A DNA stretch of 64,000 nucleotides from Burkholderia dolosa (GTDB lineage: Bacteria > Pseudomonadota > Gammaproteobacteria > Burkholderiales > Burkholderiaceae): contig NZ_CABVPR010000003.1 in the NCBI RefSeq assembly GCF_902499135.1, positions 1 to 64,000 on the forward strand, written 5' to 3'. The notes under the pieces are model-generated. The model saw nothing but the letters and a program-made list of their open reading frames with translations. It did not search any database and was not told the origin of the DNA. The translations under genes were made by a program, and so were the position numbers. Numbering within the stretch: the first letter of the stretch is position 1; every line of letters starts with the position of its first letter. This document shows, piece by piece, positions 46,527 through 54,083 of this stretch.

Positions 46527-47264
46527 TCAGCGGTGCGGGGTTGCAGGCGGCTCGACGAATTTGACGGTCACGTGAGCGGAATCGAACGGCGCCTGTGTCG
46601 ATATTTCGACCGTCCACGCCTTCTGTGCGGTGTTCGACAGTATGTCGACGGACGTCGACGACGTCCCTTGCGCAAGCGGCGAATCGATCCACGTCGGCTT
46701 TTGTCCCGATCCGTCGTCGATCCACACTTTGCCTTGCTCGGCATTCGTGATCGCAAAGCGCACGCTCGTCACGTTCTTGTACATGGCCGTATCCACGCAC
46801 ACGTACACGGTGCACGGCGTAGGCATCGTCGAATCGCCGTTGGCCGGGGCTTCGCTCGTGTTCGCGAACCCGAGAATCACGGTGTTCGTCGATTCCCGCT
46901 GATATGGCGAAAATACGGGCTGCAGCGGCTTCGTCTGATCGCCGAGGTCGTTGCTGTAGCCGACCGTTACGGTGGCCGAGTCGAGATTCGCGATTCGGCG
47001 GGAGTGGCCATCGGTGTAGTCGAAGTACAGATGAAGATCGGCTCGTCCGTTCTCGTCCAGCTGATAGTTGCCGACGTGAGTCGGATCGGACGGATTGCCT
47101 TCCAGGAACTTGGCGCCGCCCTGCGCGTTCGCATCGATCGCGCGGCCACGCTCGCCATAGACCGAAATAACGTTGTACGGCTTGACTTCGGGGAAGGCCT
47201 TGCCCTCGATGGGCGCGTCGCGAAGCGGTGCGCCGGTCGTAAAGACTGCGTCGATATCGGCCAC
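46527..47264 (-). CDS. Beta-rich protein with GDQTKP motif, unknown function
   Basis: This 245-aa protein starts at GTG 47264 with AGGAG eight bases upstream, giving MADIDAVFTTGAPLRDAPIEG; no ATG fits. The first half contains GNYQLDENGRADLHLYFDYTDG and ATVTVGYSNDLGDQTKPLQPVFSP. This matches the tails of both Pro-Thr proteins in the GDQ[ST]KP motif and the preceding strand (V-x-V-x-Y). The second half is another beta-rich domain (VYVCVDTAMYKNVTSVRFAITNAEQGKVWIDDG). No signal peptide is visible. It is encoded upstream of the 474-aa gene in the same operon. Confidence 0.7.
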   Translation of the reverse strand: MADIDAVFTTGAPLRDAPIEGKAFPEVKPYNVISVYGERGRAIDANAQGGAKFLEGNPSDPTHVGNYQLDENGRADLHLYFDYTDGHSRRIANLDSATVTVGYSNDLGDQTKPLQPVFSPYQRESTNTVILGFANTSEAPANGDSTMPTPCTVYVCVDTAMYKNVTSVRFAITNAEQGKVWIDDGSGQKPTWIDSPLAQGTSSTSVDILSNTAQKAWTVEISTQAPFDSAHVTVKFVEPPATPHR

Positions 47265-47501
47265 GATGAGTGCTCCTGGAAATGGGATGGCCACCAACGA
47301 TACGTGGCGCGGCCGGCGAGCGAACCTAGACGTTCTTATAGTTTGGCGAGCGGCGGTGAAGTGCTTGCATCGGATCGATCGAACCGTGCGGGTTGATTCG
47401 GTCGTGACAGACGATTTGCCCGATCGCGCGGCCGTTGAATGCGCTCGGCCCGCACTCACGGGCGCGATCGTCGCCAGCGGCCGCCGTATCGAGCATCGGC
47501 A

Positions 47502-48479
47502 TTACTGGTAGTCGATGTTCATGGTCGCGAGGGACGACACGGAGCCGGCTGTCGGGCGTCCGGTCGTGCCGATGTACTCGGCATGCAGCCTGACGGACGC
47601 GGCATCGTTCGTCACCGGCTCGACGATCGAACTCGCGGTGCCGTTCGCGGCAATCGTGCCGTCGTCGCCGGCTTTCGCGAGCCGCACGGCGACGCCTTTT
47701 GCCGTACCGGTATTCCGGAAGGCGACGGGCATATTGTCATCGGGTGCGCCGGAGAATGAAAACTTGACCTGTTTTACGCCAACGCAGTTCTGCACCGCGA
47801 CGGACAGCGCCGTTCGACCGGACGTCGCGCCGACTGTCGACAGACTGACGTTCGCGACCGCGGGCAGCACCACGACCTTGCGATCGTCGCCGGCCCGGAT
47901 ATCGCACGTTCCCGGCACGAATTTGACGGTACCGGTGAGTAGCTGCGTAAAGAGCCGTGTCGGGTTCACGACGAGCCCGCTCTGCGAGTCGAGCTGAAAG
48001 GCCGGATAGTTCGCAATCGTCGCCTGACCGGAACCGGGGGAAGCGCTCGTTTTGATCAGCGCGACGGAGTAGCTCACGTCAAAGTACTTCCACCAAACCG
48101 CTAGTCCCCATCCATCGATTACAGCGCCGGTCGGTATCGCGCCGTCGGCCTGCCGATACAATTTCCCCTTGTAGCGGATCGCCACCTCGAGGCCTTCACC
48201 GACAGATTCTTTTCTGGGATTTACCCAAAATGCCACAGGCTCTTTTTCACTCGATTCGCAATAAAACGTTTTTGCGATGACGGGCGATTCCCAAACCACC
48301 GCGCCGACCGGCGCCGCGGCCGATACGCTGACATTGGACGGCAGCATCGACACGCCGGAGAGTGGCCCGCGCTTCCTGTCCTGCCAGCAGTCGATTGCGT
48401 GGGCCGTTATTGGAGCAAGCAAAGGGATCGCAATAATTGCGGTTCTGACGATGACCGCGATAGGTATCGGTGACTTCAT
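47502..48479 (-). CDS. Orphan type-1-fimbria-like adhesin/pilin
   Basis: This 325-aa protein has a Sec signal peptide (MKSPIPIAVIVRTAIIAIPLLAPITAHA) and a two-domain layout like fimbrial tip adhesins. The N-terminal ~190 residues are unlike pilins and may be a receptor-binding domain. The C-terminal pilin domain has TGTVKFVPGTCDIRAGDDR, ALSVAVQNCVGVKQVKFSFSG, ATRLAK-like GVAVRLAKAGDDG and the final beta-strand SSLATMNIDY that pairs with a chaperone. No chaperone, usher or major pilin gene is nearby. ATG 48479 is used; ATG 48488 (MCAMK) is possible. Confidence 0.8.
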   Translation of the reverse strand: MKSPIPIAVIVRTAIIAIPLLAPITAHAIDCWQDRKRGPLSGVSMLPSNVSVSAAAPVGAVVWESPVIAKTFYCESSEKEPVAFWVNPRKESVGEGLEVAIRYKGKLYRQADGAIPTGAVIDGWGLAVWWKYFDVSYSVALIKTSASPGSGQATIANYPAFQLDSQSGLVVNPTRLFTQLLTGTVKFVPGTCDIRAGDDRKVVVLPAVANVSLSTVGATSGRTALSVAVQNCVGVKQVKFSFSGAPDDNMPVAFRNTGTAKGVAVRLAKAGDDGTIAANGTASSIVEPVTNDAASVRLHAEYIGTTGRPTAGSVSSLATMNIDYQ

Positions 48480-48932
48480 TGCGCACATTATTTGGAGGCT
48501 TGGGACCTGTTGGCTGTGGCTGCGTGGAGTGGCGCGATGTATTCGCAAATCTGAAGGATCGCGGGAGCGCTGATTCTATGTTTCGATATTTTTGAGCGGC
48601 AATGGGACGGGTGCCCGAAAGCATCGCGAGATTTGAGATTTGTCTGATAGGTTGGCGGGTGGTGTCGAGACGCAACGTTGGTTACCGGCCGCTGTCCCGG
48701 CCGGTTAACCGGCGGTCCGGCGAAGCCGGCTTGGCAGCAACGGTTCGAGCGCGCGCTCGTCGGCGTGTCGGGCTGCGGGAGAAGCGTGACGCACCGATGT
48801 CGATAACGACCGTTCGGTGCTCGATGCGCGCAGCGGAAAGAGGAATCGCGGGAACCCATGTCGTCGGCGCTCGACGCGAGTCGGAACGACCCGGCGATCG
48901 GCAGTATCGCGGCGGCTGCGCTCGCCGCCGCG
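48480..48932. other. Intergenic region between the fimbrial adhesin and efflux genes
   Basis: It holds the adhesin promoter region (AT-rich near 48480-48610) and the tail of the efflux operon. GC-rich inverted repeats near 48690-48730 (CCGGCCG.. and ACCGGC..GCCGGC words) could end the leftward operon. No gene is seen. Confidence 0.45.
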
Positions 48933-50414
48933 TCAACCGACGCTCTGCCAACCGAGCCCGAGGCTCTTCTGCAGCGACACGTAGTCCTTGATCAGCTCCG
49001 CTTGTCCCGCGATGACGTTCTGCTGCGCCGCGAGCGCTTCGCGTTGCGTATCGAGCAGGTCGATCATCGACGCGACGCCCGCGCGATAGCGCTGATCCAT
49101 CAGCGCGGCCGAATGCGTGGCCGACGTCCGTACCTTCGTCAGCGCGACGACGTGTTCGCGCTGATGGCCGTAGCGCTGCAGCGCCGTGTTCGCATCCTGC
49201 AGCGCGCCGAGCACCGCTTTCCGGTAGTTCGCCTCCGCTTCGTCGCGCGACGCCTGCGCGGCGCGTACCGCACCGCGCGTGCGGCCGAAGTCGAGAATGT
49301 TCCATTGCAGATACGGCGCGCCGATCCACGTGAAGTTCTGCTTGCGCAGCAGATGGCCGGGATCGCTCGCGCTGAAGCCGAGATCGCCGAGCAGCGTCAC
49401 CTTCGGGAAATAGTCGGCGACATGCTCGCCGATCTGCGCGTTGCTCGACGCGAGCCGGCGTTCGGCCGCGCGGATGTCCGGGCGCTGCTTCAGCAGCGCG
49501 GCCGGATCGCCGATCGGCACGCTGCCGGGCAGCGTCGGCAGCGGCGCGTCCGGCGCCGACAGCTCGGCATCGAGCGCGCCCGGCGCACGACCGGTCAGGA
49601 TCGCGAGGCGATCGAGCGATTCCGTCACCTGCGCGTCGAGCGGGATCAGCGACGCGCGCGTGTTCTCGACCTGCGTCGTCAGGCGCTCGATGTCGGCGTC
49701 GGCGGCCGCGCCGCGCGCGCGACGCTGCTGCGTCAGTTCGAGCATCCGGCGCTGCAGTTCGGCCGTGCGCTGCGACAGCGCGAGCCGCTGCTGCCGGTCG
49801 CGCAGATCGACGTATGCGGTCGCGACTTCGGCGGCGAGCGACACCTGCGTATCGGCGAGATCGGCGTCGACCGCTTCGGCCTGCGCGGACGCGGCCTCGA
49901 CCGCGCGACGCGTGCCGCCGAACAGGTCGATTTCCCACGTGGCATCGAAGCCGGCCGAATACAGCTGCAGCGGGCCGCTCGCGCCGGCGGACGGCGACGT
50001 GCGGGACGACTGATCGGAATTCGACGGCAGCAGCGAGCCGAGCCCGCTGACGTCCGGTTCGCGCATCCGGATTGCCGCGACGGTCGCCGACGATTTCGGC
50101 AACTGCGCCGCGCGCTGCTGCGTGAGCTGCGCGCGCGCTTCGCGCAGCCGCGCCTGCGCCGCGTGCACGTCGGGGTTGTGCGCGAGCGCGGCGGCGATCA
50201 ACGCGTCCAGTTGACGATCGTTCAGCGCGTGCCACCACGCGCTCGGCGCGGGCGTGCCGGCGTCGACGCCGGACGCCGGTGCGCGCACGAAAATCGGCGT
50301 GTCGGGCGCGGCCGGCGCGCCGCGATAATCGGGGCCGACGGTACAGCCGGCGAGCAGGCACGCGGCTGCGCCGAGCGTCAGCGCAGCGTGTCGGGGCAGG
50401 GGAAAAGGCTTCAT
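48933..50414 (-). CDS. Outer-membrane efflux lipoprotein, NodT/OprM type
   Basis: This 493-aa TolC-like channel has a lipoprotein signal (LTLGAAACLLAGCTVGPDYR, Cys ~24 in an LAGC lipobox) and two OEP repeats. NodT-family landmarks are WWHALNDRQLDALIAAALAHNPDV, FDATWEIDLFGG, LLKQRPDIRAAERRLASSNAQIG and LDTQREALAAQQNVI. It provides the outer-membrane exit duct for the EmrAB-type pump encoded just upstream (14 bp after the MFS gene). It is the last gene of the operon. Confidence 0.94.
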   Translation of the reverse strand: MKPFPLPRHAALTLGAAACLLAGCTVGPDYRGAPAAPDTPIFVRAPASGVDAGTPAPSAWWHALNDRQLDALIAAALAHNPDVHAAQARLREARAQLTQQRAAQLPKSSATVAAIRMREPDVSGLGSLLPSNSDQSSRTSPSAGASGPLQLYSAGFDATWEIDLFGGTRRAVEAASAQAEAVDADLADTQVSLAAEVATAYVDLRDRQQRLALSQRTAELQRRMLELTQQRRARGAAADADIERLTTQVENTRASLIPLDAQVTESLDRLAILTGRAPGALDAELSAPDAPLPTLPGSVPIGDPAALLKQRPDIRAAERRLASSNAQIGEHVADYFPKVTLLGDLGFSASDPGHLLRKQNFTWIGAPYLQWNILDFGRTRGAVRAAQASRDEAEANYRKAVLGALQDANTALQRYGHQREHVVALTKVRTSATHSAALMDQRYRAGVASMIDLLDTQREALAAQQNVIAGQAELIKDYVSLQKSLGLGWQSVG

Positions 50415-50428
50415 CGCGTAGAGACGGT

Positions 50429-52015
50429 TCAATGGCCGGACGACGTCGGTTGCGGGCCGCGCGGCGTTCTCAGCAGCATCGCGAGCGGCACGCACGCGAG
50501 CAGCGCGAGGCCGAGCAGATAGAAGGTTTCGGAATAGGTCATCACGGTCGCCTGGATCTGGATCTGCCGCGCGAACTGGCCGAGCGCGCGCAGGTTCGAA
50601 TACGCAGCGTCGCCCGTATGCGCGAACCAGTTCGCCGCGTACGTGGACAGCCGGTCCTGACCGATCGGCGAGTTCGCGCTCACCGATTCGCGCAGCACGG
50701 CCGTGTGGTAGGTCGTGCGCCGGTCGATCACGGTGCCGATGACCGCGAGCCCGATCGAGCCGCCGAGGTTGCGCGCCATGTTGTAGAGCCCGGCCGCGTC
50801 GCCGGATTCCTCGCGCGCGACGGCGGCCATCGACGCCTGGTTGAGCGGCATCATCGCGAGCATCTGCGCGACGCCGCGAATCAGTTGCGACCACACGAAA
50901 TCGTGGCCGACGCTTTGCGCGGTCAGATCGATGTCGAGCATGCAGCTCAGGCAGAACAGCAGCAGCCCGGCGATCACGAGGATGCGGAAATCGACCTTGC
51001 CGAGCAGCCGCGGCAGGATCGGCATCACGAGAAACGCGGGCAGCCCCGACAGCAGCATGATCGCGCCCGCCTGCTCCGCGTTGTAGCCGGCGACGATCGC
51101 GAGAAACTGCGGCAGCAGGTACGACACGCCGTACAAGCCGGCACCGACCGCCGACACGATCACGATCACGCTCGCGTAGCGCGGATTGCGCATCAGCGAC
51201 AGGCGCATGATCGGCCGCTTCGCGAAACGCTGCGACAGCGCGATCAGGATCATCCCGGCGAGCGACACGTAGCTCAGCGTGACGATCATCTGCGACTCGA
51301 ACCAGCGCTCGCGCTGACCCTCCTCGAGCACGACGGTCAGCGAGCTGAGCCCGATCGCGAGGCCGGCGATGCCGAGCCAGTCCGCGTTGCGGAACGTCGC
51401 CCACTGCGGGCGGTCGGACGGCAGCCCGAACACCAGCAGCGCCATCAGCAGCAGACACACGGGCAGGTTCAGGAAGAAGCACCAGCTCCAGCTCACGTTC
51501 TCCGCGAGCCAGCCGCCGAGCACGGGACCGAACAGCGGGCCGAGCAGCACGATCAGGCCGAACAGCGTCATCCCGACCGGCAGCTGCGACAGCGGCAGCC
51601 GCGTGCGGATGATGGTCTGCGCGGTCGGAATCAGCGCGCCGCCCGTGAAGCCCTGTCCGATGCGGCCGACGATCATCATCGCGAGCGAATTCGACCAGCC
51701 GCACATCATCGAGAACGCGATGAACAACGCCGCGTTGGTCAGCAGGAAATTGCGCAGCCCGAACACGCGCGTGAGCCACGCGGCGAGCGGAATCATCACG
51801 ATCTCCGACATCAGATAGCCGGTCGAGATCCACGTGCCTTCGGTGCCGGTCGCGCCGATTTCACCCTGGATCTGCGGCAGCGCCGAGTTCGTGATCGAGA
51901 TGTCGAGCGTGGCCATCAGCGCGCCGAGCGCGCCGGCCGCGACCGCGATCCAGTCGGTCACGCTGGCGCGGCCTTCGTGCGGCGGAGCGGGCATCGTCGC
52001 GGGCGTATCAGCCAT
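50429..52015 (-). CDS. DHA2-family MFS drug transporter (EmrB-like)
   Basis: This 528-aa protein has about 14 membrane helices. Motifs are typical of DHA2 exporters: LDISITNSALPQIQGEIGATGTEGTWISTGYLMSEIVMIPLAAWLTRVFG at the N-terminus and MIVGRIGQGFTGGALIP (motif near TM4-5). It exports hydrophobic drugs by proton antiport together with the membrane fusion protein and NodT channel of the same operon. Its start overlaps the end of the fusion-protein gene by 8 bp. Substrates are not predictable. Confidence 0.94.
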   Translation of the reverse strand: MADTPATMPAPPHEGRASVTDWIAVAAGALGALMATLDISITNSALPQIQGEIGATGTEGTWISTGYLMSEIVMIPLAAWLTRVFGLRNFLLTNAALFIAFSMMCGWSNSLAMMIVGRIGQGFTGGALIPTAQTIIRTRLPLSQLPVGMTLFGLIVLLGPLFGPVLGGWLAENVSWSWCFFLNLPVCLLLMALLVFGLPSDRPQWATFRNADWLGIAGLAIGLSSLTVVLEEGQRERWFESQMIVTLSYVSLAGMILIALSQRFAKRPIMRLSLMRNPRYASVIVIVSAVGAGLYGVSYLLPQFLAIVAGYNAEQAGAIMLLSGLPAFLVMPILPRLLGKVDFRILVIAGLLLFCLSCMLDIDLTAQSVGHDFVWSQLIRGVAQMLAMMPLNQASMAAVAREESGDAAGLYNMARNLGGSIGLAVIGTVIDRRTTYHTAVLRESVSANSPIGQDRLSTYAANWFAHTGDAAYSNLRALGQFARQIQIQATVMTYSETFYLLGLALLACVPLAMLLRTPRGPQPTSSGH

Positions 52016-53126
52016 GACGCTTCTCGTCGCCGTGCGAACGCGTATCGACGTCGACGGTCACCGACAGTCCGGGCAGCAGCATGCGCTGCGCGCGCGCATC
52101 CGCGGCGAGGCGAATGCGCACCGGTACGCGCTGGACGATCTTCGTGAAGTTGCCGGTCGCGTTCTCCGGCGGCAGCAGCGCGAACTGCGCGCCGGTGCCG
52201 GGCGCGAAACTGTCGACGGTGCCGGTCAGCTCGGCGTCCGGCAGCGCGTCGACGTGCAGTTCGACCGGCTGACCGATGCGCATCCGGCCGATCTGCGTTT
52301 CCTTGAAGTTCGCGACGAGGTAGATCGAGTCGACCGGCACGACCGTCAGCAGGCGCGTGCCGGGCTGCACGTACTGGCCGACGCGCACGGTGCGGTCGCC
52401 CACGCGGCCGTCGAGCGTGCTGCGCACGATCGTGTTGTCGAGATCGAGCCGCGCCTGCGCGGCGCTCGCCTCGGCGGCTTCGAGCTGCGCGCGCGTCTGC
52501 TGGAGCTGCGCGGTGAACGAAGCGATCTGCGTGCGTGCAGCGGCAATCGACGCGTTGTTCGCGGCGAGCGTCGCGAGCGCCTGATCGCGCGTGCTCTTCA
52601 GCTCGGCGACGCGTTCGTGCGTTTCGGCGCCGGTCGCCGCGAGCGGCGCATAGCGCGCGTATTCGTCGCTCGCGTGCCGCGCGTTGATCTGCGACACCTT
52701 CGCCTGCGCTTCGGCCTGCTCGAGATTCGCGCGCTGCTGCGCGATGTCGGCTTCCGCGCGCGCGATGTCGGCGCGGCGCGCATCGACGGTCGCGAGCGCC
52801 TGATCGAGCGCCACCCGATACTGGCGCACGTCGAGCCGCACGAGCGGATCGCCGGCCTTGACCGCCTGGTTGTCGCGCACGTACACGTCGGTCACGTAGC
52901 CGGCGACCTTCGGCGCGGCCGTCATGCTGTCGGCCTGCAGATACGCGTCGTTGGTGCTCTCGATGAAGCGGCCGACCGTCCACCAGCGCGCGAGCCATAT
53001 CGCGCCGCCGAGCGCCGCGACCGCGACGACGACGAGGAGAATGCGCCGCTTCGATCCGCCGTTGCGCGGCGCTGTTCCGGGTTCCTGACGATCTGCTTTC
53101 TGTGGCGGGTCTTGCGGCGTCGACAT
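52008..53126 (-). CDS. Membrane fusion protein, HlyD/EmrA type
   Basis: This 372-aa periplasmic adaptor has an N-terminal anchor (KRRILLVVVAVAALGGAIWLARWW, about residues 27-50), then ESTNDAYLQADSMTAAPKVAGYVTDVYVRDNQAVKAGDPLVRLD (biotinyl-lipoyl-like half). A coiled-coil hairpin (about residues 105-215, rich in Ala, Gln, Glu) and a beta-barrel with GRVGDRTVRVGQYVQPGTRLLTVVP follow. It bridges the MFS pump and the outer-membrane channel. ATG 53126 gives MSTPQDPP; an ATG four codons earlier (53138) is possible. It is the first gene of the efflux operon. Confidence 0.93.
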   Translation of the reverse strand: MSTPQDPPQKADRQEPGTAPRNGGSKRRILLVVVAVAALGGAIWLARWWTVGRFIESTNDAYLQADSMTAAPKVAGYVTDVYVRDNQAVKAGDPLVRLDVRQYRVALDQALATVDARRADIARAEADIAQQRANLEQAEAQAKVSQINARHASDEYARYAPLAATGAETHERVAELKSTRDQALATLAANNASIAAARTQIASFTAQLQQTRAQLEAAEASAAQARLDLDNTIVRSTLDGRVGDRTVRVGQYVQPGTRLLTVVPVDSIYLVANFKETQIGRMRIGQPVELHVDALPDAELTGTVDSFAPGTGAQFALLPPENATGNFTKIVQRVPVRIRLAADARAQRMLLPGLSVTVDVDTRSHGDEKRHG

Positions 53127-53218
53127 GAGGTCATCCAATTTATTCCAGGCGGACGAATTATTCCAGTCGATAAAATTCTGTCAAGTAAAATGTCGAGCGA
53201 TCGAAAGACGAGGAAGGC
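53127..53218. promoter_or_regulatory. Divergent promoter/operator between the efflux operon and its regulator gene
   Basis: An AT-rich 92-bp interval holds a direct repeat AATTTATTCCAG / AATTATTCCAG at about 53137 and 53156 (19 bp apart), followed by GATAAAATTCTGTCAAGTAAAA. TetR-type repressors usually bind such divergent intervals; the repeats are the best operator candidates. Confidence 0.5.
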
Positions 53219-54076
53219 ATGAACGAAGCGAAGAAGCTGCGTCGCACGGCGACGGGCGGCTACGCGCGCGGCGACGAGACGCGTCAGCGGATCATCGATG
53301 CGGCGATCGAACTGTTCGGCGAGCACGGGTTCGCAGGCGCGTCGACGCGCGACATCGCCGCGAAGGCCGGCGTGAACGCGCCCGCGCTGCAGTACTACTT
53401 CGAAAACAAGGAAGGCGTTTATCGCGCGTGCGCCGACGCGATGGCCGAGCTCGGCTGGAGCGTGCTCGGCCCCGCGGTCGAGCATGCGCGCTCGGCGCTC
53501 GACGCCGATGCCGACGTCGACGCGCTGATCGACGCGTTCATCGGCATCCTGCGCACGCTGGCCGACCGGATCATGACGGTCCCGAAGACGAGAGGGCAGC
53601 GCATGTTCTTCGCGCGCGAGCAGCTCGGCCAGGAGCCGGAGAGCGCGAGCGAGATCCTGATGAAGCGCGTGCGCAAGCCGCTGAACGACGTCAGCGCCGA
53701 ACTGGTCGGCCGCATCTGCGGGCGGCCGGCCGACGACCCGGTCATCCGGCTGCGCACGATGAGCCTGTTCGGGCAGCTGACGGTATTTCAGCTCGTGCAG
53801 CGTTCGGCGCTGCAGCTGCTCGACTGGGAGACGTTCGAGGGCGAAGGCGCCGCGCTGCTGATCGCGACGATCGGCGACCAGACGCGCGTGCTGCTCGAGC
53901 ATTGGCATGCGCAACGCGGCGAGTTCGCCGGCGACGGTGCGCAAGCAGGCGCCAAGCGTCGTGCACGCACGGGTGCCGACGCGCCGGCCAAACGCGCGGC
54001 GAAGCCGGCGCAGCCGACGCGCGCGGCGAATCGCGCGAATCCGGCCCGGCAGGTAAAAAAGCCTGCGTCGCGCTGA
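53219..54076 (+). CDS. TetR/AcrR-family regulator with CerR-type C-terminal domain
   Basis: This 285-aa regulator has an N-terminal HTH (RQRIIDAAIELFGEHGFAGASTRDIAAKAGVNAPALQYYFENKEGVYRACADAM, about residues 22-75) and a C-terminal ligand domain with the CerR-like pattern (AFIGILRTLADRIM...FFAREQLGQEPESASEIL). The last ~55 residues are Lys/Ala/Arg-rich and probably disordered. Divergent position next to the EmrAB-NodT operon suggests it represses that operon and itself. It converges with the MscS channel gene, only 7 bp apart. Confidence 0.9.
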   Translation: MNEAKKLRRTATGGYARGDETRQRIIDAAIELFGEHGFAGASTRDIAAKAGVNAPALQYYFENKEGVYRACADAMAELGWSVLGPAVEHARSALDADADVDALIDAFIGILRTLADRIMTVPKTRGQRMFFAREQLGQEPESASEILMKRVRKPLNDVSAELVGRICGRPADDPVIRLRTMSLFGQLTVFQLVQRSALQLLDWETFEGEGAALLIATIGDQTRVLLEHWHAQRGEFAGDGAQAGAKRRARTGADAPAKRAAKPAQPTRAANRANPARQVKKPASR

Positions 54077-54083
54077 GCGCGTA

